Below, piece after piece: positions 1 through 6,589 of a DNA stretch of 8,809 bases. Source of the stretch: Fimenecus sp045532175 (GTDB lineage: Bacteria > Bacillota > Clostridia > Oscillospirales > Acutalibacteraceae). A program made the translations under genes and the position numbers. The notes under the pieces are model-generated. The model saw nothing but the letters and a program-made list of their open reading frames with translations, was not told the DNA's origin and searched no databases. The stretch is from assembly GCA_045532175.1 (NCBI GenBank), contig JAZSFK010000010.1:1-8809 (forward strand), in the 5' to 3' direction. The number at the start of each line of letters is the position of its first letter. Position 1 is the first letter of the stretch.

Positions 1-1
1 A

Positions 2-283
2 CTTAATATTCCTGTTGTGGTTTGTTCGCAGTTGTCACATAATGTGGCAAACAATAATGGTGACTATCGACCAAAGCTAACTGACCTCCGTAAATCGGGT
101 TTTACCGAGCAGGATGCTGATGTTGTTCTTATACTTAATCGTGAAGATTATTATGTAAATGATGCCGATACTAATATTGCAGAGATTATTGTTGCCAAAA
201 ACAGACACGGTTCAACCGAAACAGTAAAAGTTGCGTGGACTCAGGAGTTTACAATGTTTTCAAATATTGAAAATGAAGACTAA
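2..283 (+). CDS. dnaB: Replicative DNA helicase DnaB, C-terminal fragment (5' end outside window)
   Basis: The open frame enters from the left edge and ends at the TAA at 281-283. The visible 93 residues match the end of the RecA-like ATPase domain of DnaB, the hexameric helicase that unwinds DNA at the replication fork. Seen: the VVVCSQLS strand, the DLRKSGFTEQDADVV stretch corresponding to the family's DLR-SG-iEQDADvv signature, the NREDYY segment, and the AEIIVAKNRHGSTETVKV strands that carry the arginine-finger region, ending in FSNIE. The phenylalanine after SG and the QLSHNVANNN stretch are less typical than the usual QLSRavE and SG-A/S-I, so this may be a divergent copy rather than the main one. 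The N-terminal domain and Walker A motif lie outside the window. The next gene starts 31 bp downstream with no terminator between, so the two are probably cotranscribed. Confidence 0.92.
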   Translation, partial: LNIPVVVCSQLSHNVANNNGDYRPKLTDLRKSGFTEQDADVVLILNREDYYVNDADTNIAEIIVAKNRHGSTETVKVAWTQEFTMFSNIENED

Positions 284-314
284 ATTTATTTTTATGATAA
301 AAGGAGAAATCAAA

Positions 315-998
315 ATGACAGAGCAAAAAAGAAAAGCATTAGCAAAGAAAATTATTGAAAATCAGAAGTTTGATGAACGCACAAAAACCTTGTACAACAA
401 CTACTGGCGAAAATGCTCAATCATCTGTACCCTAGTTGCAGTAGGATATTTCACGTTTTTCACAATACTACACGAAAATTGTAAACCATCAAAATTTGCG
501 GACTGGCTATTTGGTTTTTTGTTTATTGATATTACTGTAACTTGTGTGATGTTGACTGCTGTATTTATGAAATCTGATTTTTATCGTTCAAACGGTGCAA
601 AGTACAACACGATTAAAGGCGTTTTGTTAAAAATACTCTGCTTTTTTGACAGTATGGTGCCGATTATGTACATGCTTGTGTACTTCAATTTTGACCCAAT
701 TACAGGAGAGTTGTATATGCCTGTGTGGAAAATCATTATATATGCACCATTGGCATTCGGTCTTTTAGTGTTAGGTGGAGCATTTATGAACACAACAGCA
801 CCATATTCACAAGGCACGGACAAGATGACTAAAAATGACTGGAGAATGATGCGTCAGGAACAAGAACTTGCAGGACTTGACCCGGATAAAATGCCGATTA
901 CCATGTCACCTGATAAAATTAAAGGTATGACAAAAGCCGATTGGCATATGCTCGGCATGGACCTCGAACTCGCAGGATATGATGTGTTTAAAAAGTGA
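315..998 (+). CDS. Four-helix integral membrane protein with duplicated C-terminal motif, function unknown
   Basis: The ATG at 315 is chosen because AAGGAG lies at 301-306, eight bases upstream; upstream in-frame starts have no such site. The 227-residue product has a charged N-terminus (about residues 1-32) and four hydrophobic segments near 34-54, 63-85, 104-125 and 137-158. The roughly 65-residue soluble tail contains two copies of one motif: residues 171-190 and 205-224 both fit MTK-x-DW-x-M-x5-ELAG-x-D, with 11 of 20 positions identical. With four helices, both ends should face the same side, probably the cytoplasm, leaving the repeats free to bind a partner (inference). I recognise no enzymatic motif and no named family. 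It follows dnaB closely and is followed 9 bp later by a terminator, so it is the last gene of that transcription unit. Confidence 0.85.
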   Translation: MTEQKRKALAKKIIENQKFDERTKTLYNNYWRKCSIICTLVAVGYFTFFTILHENCKPSKFADWLFGFLFIDITVTCVMLTAVFMKSDFYRSNGAKYNTIKGVLLKILCFFDSMVPIMYMLVYFNFDPITGELYMPVWKIIIYAPLAFGLLVLGGAFMNTTAPYSQGTDKMTKNDWRMMRQEQELAGLDPDKMPITMSPDKIKGMTKADWHMLGMDLELAGYDVFKK

Positions 999-1006
999 TT
1001 ATGAAA

Positions 1007-1033
1007 AACCTCCCCTTTGAATAAGGGGAGGTT
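1007..1033. terminator. Bidirectional intrinsic terminator between convergent genes
   Basis: A perfect 11-bp stem (1007-1017 with 1023-1033) closes a 5-base loop TGAAT. The core is CCTCCCC/GGGGAGG. On the minus strand the stem runs into five Ts (1008-1004), making it a good terminator for the UDG-like gene, whose stop codon ends 4 bp before it. On the plus strand the downstream tract is only AAGTCTATTTG, so termination of the membrane-protein gene there is probably weaker. Confidence 0.8.
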
Positions 1034-1037
1034 AAGT

Positions 1038-1868
1038 CTATTTGTCTTTAAGAAATTGTATAACAACTTCATCAAGCACAGGATTTAGTTCATTTTCAAT
1101 GTATTCAATATTATTATTCCCAAATCGACCACCTCGTTGTTTTGCGAAAGGTGCTCCATTACCATGATATGTCCATATGCAATAAAATGGTGCCCCATCA
1201 TCATACATAAGACGATAAACTGATGTGTTGGTGTTTCTTTCAGCACTTTTTAATAATTCTTCTTTGTTACCATATGCTTTTACCATTGATTTCCAAAGAT
1301 TTTTAGGCCTGTTTGAAACAACTTGAATAACAACGATATCAGGACGTAGAAGGTTAATCTCTTTAAGAAATATTTTATAACATTCATTTTGCATTTCAAC
1401 AGTATGAGTTAATCCAGAGTTTTTATCGGGTTTTCCAAAAGCACACTTATAAAGATTTGTTAAACAATAATGTTTCAAATGTTCGTTGTACTGCTCTTGA
1501 TTTAATTCGTCAGATGAGGAATTTTGAGGTGGGGTATTGTCTGTGAATTTTGATAATAAGTATGATAAAACATAACGAACCCCTTTGTAATGGTTGTTGA
1601 AAGCTGTTAAAGAAGGCTCAATTATTTGAGGAATTCTATAATCTACAACCTTACCATGTACTCCTTCCAATCCCGCAAAAAGAATTTTAGGATATATAGT
1701 ACCATATTCTTTTCCAACTTTTACTCTATCGAAATAGAATTTAACAGGTTCATTTGGGTCATTAGGTTTGCATTTCTCCCAATGTTCACAACGATTTCCA
1801 CAACTCTCGTTACAGTATATCTCATCATACATTTCGTCAAGTTGTTTTACATATTCATCATAGTTCAT
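1038..1868 (-). CDS. Divergent uracil-DNA-glycosylase-fold protein with probable Fe-S cluster
   Basis: The 276-residue product has an N-terminal cysteine cluster (C19, C23, C27, C33), then a core that follows the family 4 UDG order. KILFAGLEGVHG (61-72) sits where family 4 has the ILFVGEAPG water-activating motif. TNLYKC (137-142) sits where the family has TNVVKCRP. MQNEC...INLLRPDIVVIQ (159-182) sits where it has EIEAC...QIELIRPKVIV. WTYHGNG (232-238) sits where the HP-S motif lies. In family 4 enzymes two N-terminal cysteines plus the cysteines of the KC and EAC motifs bind a 4Fe-4S cluster, and C142 and C163 match those positions. The residues at both active-site motifs differ from known enzymes, so base-excision activity and substrate are uncertain. 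The start has GGAGG at 1882-1878, nine bases upstream. It could be a repair glycosylase with another substrate or a non-catalytic DNA binder. Confidence 0.66.
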   Translation of the reverse strand: MNYDEYVKQLDEMYDEIYCNESCGNRCEHWEKCKPNDPNEPVKFYFDRVKVGKEYGTIYPKILFAGLEGVHGKVVDYRIPQIIEPSLTAFNNHYKGVRYVLSYLLSKFTDNTPPQNSSSDELNQEQYNEHLKHYCLTNLYKCAFGKPDKNSGLTHTVEMQNECYKIFLKEINLLRPDIVVIQVVSNRPKNLWKSMVKAYGNKEELLKSAERNTNTSVYRLMYDDGAPFYCIWTYHGNGAPFAKQRGGRFGNNNIEYIENELNPVLDEVVIQFLKDK

Positions 1869-1906
1869 TGTTGTAAACCTCCGGCAACCTTTTAATATCC
1901 TCTCTT

Positions 1907-1936
1907 ATTTTACCAACAAAGCCGTTTTACTGTCAA
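1907..1936 (-). promoter_or_regulatory. Sigma-A-type promoter of the UDG-like gene
   Basis: Reading the minus strand, a perfect TTGACA (1936-1931) is followed after 18 bp by TAAAAT (1912-1907). Transcription would start near 1900, about 32 bases before the ATG, with the GGAGG ribosome binding site in between. The -35 box overlaps the inner half of a small inverted repeat TCAACA/TGTTGA (1933-1938 and 1949-1954). Confidence 0.65.
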
Positions 1937-1956
1937 CAGATAAAAGAATGTTGATA

Positions 1957-1986
1957 AATCAATGAACCATTTTTGCACCATTGATT
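1957..1986. repeat. 8-bp inverted repeat in the divergent intergenic region, possible operator
   Basis: AATCAATG (1957-1964) and CATTGATT (1979-1986) are perfect inverted copies with 14 bp between, so their centres are 22 bp or about two helical turns apart. This suits a dimeric DNA-binding protein. The repeat lies just upstream of the likely -10 region of the PHP-like gene and about 20 bp beyond the -35 box of the UDG-like gene. Its role as an operator is inference. Confidence 0.4.
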
Positions 1987-2001
1987 ATTATATTCTATAC
2001 T
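1973..2001 (+). promoter_or_regulatory. Possible promoter of the PHP-like gene
   Basis: TATACT (1996-2001) is a good -10 box, but the hexamer 17 bp upstream, TTGCAC (1973-1978), matches the -35 consensus poorly. TATATT (1989-1994) is an alternative -10. The start site would lie only a few bases before the AAGGAG at 2005-2010, giving a very short leader. A weak -35 would fit a promoter needing an activator, possibly at the overlapping inverted repeat. Confidence 0.35.
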
Positions 2002-2017
2002 CATAAGGAGTGGTTTT

Positions 2018-2731
2018 ATGTCAAATAAAAGAATTGATTTGTGGAGTACGTCTTTCAGTAGTATTGCTTACATAACCACATCACACACAGACTTCAGTAA
2101 ATATGATACACTTGTTTGGTGTGAGTTTGATGACATGTATAAGCTTCCAAAATTTGTAGCAAAGTGTCTGGAATATGGCATTAAGCCTATTTGTGGTGTG
2201 ACATTTCGTTTAAAAACACCTGATAAATGCTTAATTAGTGAAATAGTCGTTAAATGTTATGCTATGGATGAAGAAGGTACATCCGAATTGGAATTTTTAT
2301 ATAGTCGTGGTGAGGACGGATTAATCGAATACAAGGATTTTTGCCTATTTTCAAAGCATTTGCAGGTGGGAATTGATTTGATTCTTGGAGAGACTGAAAT
2401 GCTTGCTATGGAAAATATCCTTGAAACAGTTTTTGTTCCAAATTTCGTGATGATTGATGAAAATCAAGGTTCTTTTAGAAGTTGGAAAAATTGTCAAAAA
2501 AATCTTGGGGATAAAAATGTTTTAATATGTGGCGGTGGCTTTAATATGTATAAATCTATGGATGATGAAACTGTGTTAGATGATTTCAATTTCCTTGGCG
2601 ATAAAGCCTATGAATATGTAATTGAGAATCCTCGTAGAGTTGCAGACAGAATTTCAGGGAATTACAGATTTGATGTTTCACTTATTGAAAAAATTGAAGA
2701 AGAAAAAAAGTGGCGGAGATGTTGTTTTTAA
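2018..2731 (+). CDS. Stand-alone, catalytically degenerate PolC-type PHP-domain protein
   Basis: This 237-residue protein resembles the PHP domain of the replicative polymerase PolC. IDLWSTSFSS (6-15) aligns with VELHLHSPMS. TLVWCEFDDM...FVAKCLEYGIKPICGVTF (31-63) aligns with AIAVTDHAVV...AAKKHGIKMIYGMEA. DEEGTSELEFL (84-94) aligns with the conserved NQKGLKDLYEL. DETVLDDFNFLGDKAYEYV, then IENPRRVADRI (183-212), aligns with the NEMLECFSFLGEDKA...TNTQKIASLI end of the domain. The metal-binding HLH and TDH residues are replaced by WST and CEF, so phosphoesterase activity is very unlikely. The exonuclease insert and all polymerase domains are missing, and the section before residue 180 is shortened. 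The frame is intact and has AAGGAG seven bases before ATG, so it looks expressed rather than decayed. Homology is judged by eye. It could act as a decoy or partner of the replisome (inference). Confidence 0.62.
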   Translation: MSNKRIDLWSTSFSSIAYITTSHTDFSKYDTLVWCEFDDMYKLPKFVAKCLEYGIKPICGVTFRLKTPDKCLISEIVVKCYAMDEEGTSELEFLYSRGEDGLIEYKDFCLFSKHLQVGIDLILGETEMLAMENILETVFVPNFVMIDENQGSFRSWKNCQKNLGDKNVLICGGGFNMYKSMDDETVLDDFNFLGDKAYEYVIENPRRVADRISGNYRFDVSLIEKIEEEKKWRRCCF

Positions 2732-2773
2732 TGGACCTAAATTAATAGTGTTTTGATTTTGATAAATAAAGCA

Positions 2774-3976
2774 TTAGAAATATCCCTTATAAATAATCTT
2801 TTTATCACTATCCGGGAATAAGTGTGCATACAAATCAACAAAATAATCGTCTGTCATACTCGCAATATAATCCACCACAATCTGATTAGGCTCGGTTTCT
2901 TCATAAGGCTTTTCACGAGTGTAATGTGCTTGATTAACATAATCAATATGATGAGTAAAAATTGGTGATGATGTATTTTGGTTCCTTAAATCTTCAAGCA
3001 ATTTCTCATACATTTCTGTCATCATAGGTTTGATTGTATTGTACGCTTCTCCGACCTTTTCTTGCTTGTAGATAAGTGAGTAGTTATCGGATTTCGCCTT
3101 TCTAAGGGCGTCAAAATGCTCTTGGTCCATTTTGATATACGGCTTGCCGTAACTGTTTTCAACTATGTTTGTAATAAGATTGTTGATAATCTGTGCGTTG
3201 TAAACGCCGATTGTACCATCATCAAAATCACGATTATTAACAATGTTAGCTTTTTCAGCATCCTGACGGTCCTTGCCCAAATATGCAATAATGTCGGAGA
3301 TTCGCATTACACAACCTTCAAGTGTGGCAGGAACTAACTTTTTAACATTTGATTTGTCAATGTAACAAGACTCAATCTGTTTGTCAAAATCTTCAAAACT
3401 TTCAAGTGGTTTTGGGTGGTATTCGCACAACTCCATTTCACCGTCGTGAGCTGCGATACCGTTAAGAGTCTGTAAACTAATATTGTATGGAAAGATTCTA
3501 TCAAGCACTCGCACAGAGTGTATATTGTGGCTGAAATGTCTGCCGGTGTGTGAGAATAAAAGTTCATCAAGAAAGCTTTCACCTGCATGCCCAAATGGAG
3601 TATGACCGATATCGTGACCAAGTGCAATCGCCTCAATCAAATCAAGGTTAAGATTTAATGCTTTGCCGATAGTGCGAGCAATTCTTGACACCAACTGCAC
3701 ATGCAAACTGCGTCTTGAGAGGTCGTCGTTTTTATAGAATGAAAACACCTGTGTCTTGTCAGCGTATCGGTTGTAATAAGGACAATGCATAATCTTGTCA
3801 ATATCACGCGCAAATGCAGGACGAATAAGACTTGGTTTATCTCTATTAGCATTTCTGCGAATAGCATTTTCATCTTTAAAACTTAATTCTTTAAAAGTGC
3901 CATTTACTCTGTCGTTAAGAATTTTCTGTTCCATTTCAGCGGATAAATTTTCATATCTTAATTGACTCTTTGCCAT
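2774..3976 (-). CDS. dGTP triphosphohydrolase-family HD protein
   Basis: A 400-residue HD-superfamily enzyme of the dGTPase group, which splits dNTPs into deoxynucleoside and triphosphate. Seen: RRSLHVQLVSRIAR (88-101) giving the first metal-binding H92; the hallmark GHDIGHTPFGHAGE (120-133) with H121 and D122; HNIHSVRVLDR (150-160), equivalent to the ENAQSLRIL segment; and MRISDIIAYLGKDRQDA (224-240), giving the final metal ligand D228. Length and motif order suit the Clostridial dGTPase-like type. GAGGTGA precedes the ATG, and a strong extended -10 promoter lies just upstream. It is transcribed divergently from the SGNH-macro operon. Its role may be housekeeping dNTP control. Relatives deplete dNTPs during phage infection, but nothing here proves that role. 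Confidence 0.93.
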   Translation of the reverse strand: MAKSQLRYENLSAEMEQKILNDRVNGTFKELSFKDENAIRRNANRDKPSLIRPAFARDIDKIMHCPYYNRYADKTQVFSFYKNDDLSRRSLHVQLVSRIARTIGKALNLNLDLIEAIALGHDIGHTPFGHAGESFLDELLFSHTGRHFSHNIHSVRVLDRIFPYNISLQTLNGIAAHDGEMELCEYHPKPLESFEDFDKQIESCYIDKSNVKKLVPATLEGCVMRISDIIAYLGKDRQDAEKANIVNNRDFDDGTIGVYNAQIINNLITNIVENSYGKPYIKMDQEHFDALRKAKSDNYSLIYKQEKVGEAYNTIKPMMTEMYEKLLEDLRNQNTSSPIFTHHIDYVNQAHYTREKPYEETEPNQIVVDYIASMTDDYFVDLYAHLFPDSDKKIIYKGYF

Positions 3977-3995
3977 AAAATCACCTCTTTTAACA

Positions 3996-4004
3996 ATTAT
4001 AACA
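3996..4004 (-). promoter_or_regulatory. Extended -10 promoter of the dGTPase gene
   Basis: On the minus strand TGTTATAAT (4004-3996) is a perfect extended -10 element. There is no good -35 at 17 bp (TGTAAA). The expected start near 3989 leaves a leader of about 13 bases holding little more than the GAGGTGA ribosome binding site. Confidence 0.65.
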
Positions 4005-4092
4005 TAAAAGAGATAATTTTTACACTACTATATTAACTGAAAGTCTGTTCCATTTTCGGTGCATAATAACTATCACACAATACAATTTTTGA

Positions 4093-4121
4093 TTGAGAAA
4101 TGAATTTATTCGTGGTATTAT
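4093..4121 (+). promoter_or_regulatory. Promoter of the SGNH-YgjP-macro operon
   Basis: TTGAGA (4093-4098), a 17-bp spacer, and TATTAT (4116-4121) preceded by TGG (4113-4115), which forms an extended -10. Transcription would start near 4128. GGAG at 4142-4145 sits eight bases before the first ATG of the operon. Confidence 0.65.
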
Positions 4122-4153
4122 AAATATAGTTATGTACCTACGGAGTGATATAA

Positions 4154-4909
4154 ATGAAATCTAAACTCAAAATTGTAATCTCAATCCTATTGGTGGTGAT
4201 TTTCGTGTCAGGGATATATGTGAGCAACATGTTCGGATTTTTTAATCGTGGTAATTACGGCGAGTATTCCCTTAAAAACACTACTACCATTGAGAATAGT
4301 CCAATCAAAGACAAAACCGTCATATACCTTGGTAGTTCCGTCACTTATGGATACGGTTCAATGGGTGTAAGTTTTGCAGATTTCCTTGAAAAAACCGACG
4401 GAATTGTTGCCATAAAAGAGGCTGTTTCAGGCACTACTCTTGTTGATGTTAAAGACAATTCCTATGTGTCACGAATGAGGACTATCGACAAGAATATCAA
4501 AGCAGATGCCTTCGTTTGCCAACTTTCAACAAACGATGCCACAAAGGAAATGCCACTTGGTGAAATTAGCGAAAGCTATGATATAAACGATTTCGATGCT
4601 CAAACTGTCGCAGGTGCAATCGAATACATAATCGCATACGTAAAAGACACTTGGAATTGCCCTGTTGTGTTCTATACTCAAGCAAAATACGATAGCTACC
4701 ACTATGCAAAAATGGTGGATTTATTACTTGAAATTCAAAAGAAATGGGATATAACTGTGATTGACTTCTGGAACGATGCCGAAATCAACAATATCACAGA
4801 AGAACAACGAAAAATCTATCTCATCGACCACATTCACCCAACCAAAGCAGGGTATAAAGACTGGTGGCTACCAAAATTCCAAGAAACTTTGTATGAGGTA
4901 ATCGAATGA
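4154..4909 (+). CDS. Membrane-anchored or secreted SGNH/GDSL-family hydrolase
   Basis: The 251-residue protein starts with a lysine-rich head and a hydrophobic segment (about 6-24) that should act as a signal anchor; no lipobox cysteine is seen. The remainder is an SGNH hydrolase, a fold that cleaves esters such as acetyl groups on glycans. Block I is VIYLGSSVTYGYG (56-68), with predicted nucleophile S62; the usual GDS is GSS here. Block II glycine is G93 in EAVSGTTL. Block III is STNDA (125-129) with N127. Block V is DHIHPTKAGY (225-234), giving the D225/H228 pair. Substrate is unknown; a cell-wall or capsule acetyl ester is a guess. It is the first gene of the operon, and its TGA overlaps the ATG of the next gene by four bases, suggesting translational coupling. 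Confidence 0.9.
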   Translation: MKSKLKIVISILLVVIFVSGIYVSNMFGFFNRGNYGEYSLKNTTTIENSPIKDKTVIYLGSSVTYGYGSMGVSFADFLEKTDGIVAIKEAVSGTTLVDVKDNSYVSRMRTIDKNIKADAFVCQLSTNDATKEMPLGEISESYDINDFDAQTVAGAIEYIIAYVKDTWNCPVVFYTQAKYDSYHYAKMVDLLLEIQKKWDITVIDFWNDAEINNITEEQRKIYLIDHIHPTKAGYKDWWLPKFQETLYEVIE

Positions 4910-5469
4910 GTGTTGAACCCAGAATTACTATTATCCGTAGCAACAGAAAAACACTTTCAATAGAATTGAAGCCAAATGAAATAATTGCCCGTGCTCCTAC
5001 TCGTATGAAAGAAAAGGAGATTTACAAATTTATCGACTCAAAGAAATCGTGGATTGATAAGCATCTTGCAAAACTCAAGGAAAGACAGAAAGCTTTGGAC
5101 GATTTAAAGCCCTTCACACAAGAAGAAATAAAACATTTTACAGCAAAGGCCAAACTCGATATTCCAAAGCGAGTAGAGTATTATGCAAAGCAAATCGGTG
5201 TAACGTACAATAAAATCACTATCAGATGTCAGCATACCCGTTGGGGTAGTTGCTCGTCAAATGGTAACTTGAATTTCAACTGCCTTTTGGTGTTGTTGCC
5301 CGATGAAATCATTGACAGTATTGTTGTCCATGAATTGTGCCACATAAAGCAAATGAACCATTCAGCAAAGTTTTATGCAGAAATTGATAAGGTCCTTCCT
5401 AATTACAAACAATGCCACTTGTGGCTAAAACAAAATGGTGGAATGTATCTTAATCGCATACCAAAATAA
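4906..5469 (+). CDS. YgjP-type (DUF45, SprT-like) zinc metallopeptidase
   Basis: A 187-residue protein with the complete YgjP-like layout. The N-terminal beta/helical part (ITIIRSNRKTLSIEL, APTRMKEKEIYKFIDSKKSWI) is followed by a helix with many charged residues. The catalytic half holds ITIRCQHTRWGSCSSNGNLNFN (104-125) and the zinc motif VVHELCHIKQMNHSAKFY (140-157), with H142, E143 and H146 and probably H152 as the third ligand. It has no signal peptide, so it is cytoplasmic. Start and SGNH stop overlap as ATGA. Genes of this family are frequently found beside type I restriction endonuclease genes (family knowledge), and an hsdM gene begins 3.3 kb away. The substrate is unknown. The macro-domain gene follows after 10 bp. 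Confidence 0.92.
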   Translation: MSVEPRITIIRSNRKTLSIELKPNEIIARAPTRMKEKEIYKFIDSKKSWIDKHLAKLKERQKALDDLKPFTQEEIKHFTAKAKLDIPKRVEYYAKQIGVTYNKITIRCQHTRWGSCSSNGNLNFNCLLVLLPDEIIDSIVVHELCHIKQMNHSAKFYAEIDKVLPNYKQCHLWLKQNGGMYLNRIPK

Positions 5470-5479
5470 GGAGAAATTT

Positions 5480-6514
5480 ATGCCACTTAAAATTATTCGT
5501 CAGGATATAACTAAAATAGAATGTGATGCTATTGTTAATCCGTCAAACAGACATCTCTACCCGGGTGGTGGGACAGATTTGTCTATTCACGAGGCAGCAG
5601 GTCCTGAGCTCTTGAAATACTGCGAAAAACTCGGTGGATGTGATGTGGGAAAAACAAAAATCACACCTGCATTTAATTTGCCTTGCAAGTATGTTATACA
5701 CACAGTAGGACCGGTCTGGGAAGAATCCCAAAACCCTGAAGAAATGCTTGTGTCTTGCTACAAAGAGTGCTTGAAACTTGCAAAAGAGAATAATTGCGAG
5801 ACAGTTGCATTTCCACTTATCGCATCAGGGGCTTATGGTTTCCCAAAACACTCCGTTTTGAAGATTGCAACGAGTGTCATCAGCGATTTCCTTTTTGAGA
5901 ATGAGATGCTCGTTTATCTTGTGGTCTATGACAAAAAATCATTCGAAATCAGTGAAAAACTGTTCTGCGATGTGGCATCATATATCGACGATACATACGT
6001 TGAGCAAAACGATTTTATGTGCAGTTCTCAATCAGTACCTTTGGTAGAGCACAGACGCAAAGAGCCATTTCTTGGGCGATTAAGACGAGCAGAAACTCGT
6101 GCATCAATGCCAATGGATATTGATGAATGTTGTAGCAAGGAATCAACACTTGAAGATATGCTCAAGCAGATGGACAAGGGTTTTGCAGATACGCTTTTCT
6201 ACTATATCGACAAGAAAGGTGTTACTGATGTTGAGGCATACAAACTCTCAAATGTGAATAAAAAGACCTTCTCAAAAATCAAGTGTGACCCAAATTACAA
6301 GCCAAGTAAATTAACTGCAATATCCTTTGCAATCGGCCTTAAACTTGACCTTGACGAAACAACACATCTGCTCAAAACAGCAGGATACAGCCTTTCAAAT
6401 TGCAACAAATTCGATGTAATCATCCGGTATTTCATCGAAACGGGAAACTACAAAACTATCTTTGATGTAAATGAAGTACTGTACCAATTCGACCAACAGT
6501 TGTTGGGAGTATAA
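5480..6514 (+). CDS. MacroD-like ADP-ribose hydrolase domain fused to a C-terminal HTH-like domain
   Basis: The ATG at 5480 is chosen because AAGGAG (5467-5472) precedes it; an in-frame upstream ATG lies within the previous gene and lacks a site. The product is 344 residues. The macro domain (about 1-165) has DAIVNPSNRHLYPGGGTDLSIHEAAG (16-41), KITPAFNLPCKYVIHTVGP (60-78) and FPLIASGAYGFP (111-122). N23 and D33 are ten residues apart, as in the catalytic Asn/Asp pair of MacroD enzymes that remove ADP-ribose from acidic residues, so it is probably active. A polar linker (about 166-225) leads to an all-helical domain (226-344) with XRE-like character: VEAYKLSNVNKKTFSKIK (251-268), YKPSKLTAISFAIGLKLDLDE (273-293), TAGYSLS, and a closing VNEVLYQFDQQLLG. 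This domain could bind DNA or a partner. No ADP-ribosyltransferase gene is visible in the window. Confidence 0.92.
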   Translation: MPLKIIRQDITKIECDAIVNPSNRHLYPGGGTDLSIHEAAGPELLKYCEKLGGCDVGKTKITPAFNLPCKYVIHTVGPVWEESQNPEEMLVSCYKECLKLAKENNCETVAFPLIASGAYGFPKHSVLKIATSVISDFLFENEMLVYLVVYDKKSFEISEKLFCDVASYIDDTYVEQNDFMCSSQSVPLVEHRRKEPFLGRLRRAETRASMPMDIDECCSKESTLEDMLKQMDKGFADTLFYYIDKKGVTDVEAYKLSNVNKKTFSKIKCDPNYKPSKLTAISFAIGLKLDLDETTHLLKTAGYSLSNCNKFDVIIRYFIETGNYKTIFDVNEVLYQFDQQLLGV

Positions 6515-6519
6515 ATGTA

Positions 6520-6586
6520 GGGGTTGACGACTCGGCAACCCGTCAAAAAAGTCTCCCGCCAAGAGACCTTTTGGAGTAAATAACTC
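6520..6586 (+). ncRNA. Structured leader RNA with predicted pseudoknot upstream of the vWA gene
   Basis: Three structures are visible between the macro stop codon and the terminator. P1 is GGGTTG (6521-6526) with CAACCC (6536-6541), 6 bp around a 9-base loop. An alternative pairing TTGACG (6524-6529) with CGTCAA (6541-6546) competes with it. The second element is an H-type pseudoknot: GTCTC (6551-6555) pairs with GAGAC (6563-6567), and CCAA of its loop (6559-6562) pairs with TTGG (6571-6574), with 3-base connecting loops. The third is a small GAGT/ACTC hairpin (6574-6577 with 6583-6586), whose GAGT can also pair with ACTC in the P1 loop (6530-6533). I recognise no known riboswitch class. Pairings were found by eye and no folding energy was computed. 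Confidence 0.45.
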
Positions 6587-6589
6587 GTT

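Noticed and set aside
1626..1895. 89-codon plus-strand frame opposite the UDG-like gene
   Set aside because: Antisense shadow; the opposite strand has clear domain motifs, a promoter and a ribosome binding site.
2732..2773. Possible terminator between the convergent PHP-like and dGTPase genes
   Set aside because: Only short AT palindromes are present; no GC-containing stem followed by Ts on either strand.
6514..6519. Minimal ATG-TAG start-stop reading frame overlapping the macro stop codon, after GGGAG
   Set aside because: Two codons with a 4-base spacing could easily arise by chance; no support for a regulatory uORF without conservation.
6524..6529. TTGACG resembling a -35 box after the macro gene
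   Set aside because: The hexamer 17 bp downstream is AAAAGT, not a -10 box; the bases are better explained as part of a hairpin.
6521..6574. ZTP (pfl) riboswitch, suggested by GGGTTGAC and the CCGCC hairpin loop
   Set aside because: The conserved GGGAGCGACC and CCGCCUGGGCA parts are missing and the domain is too short.
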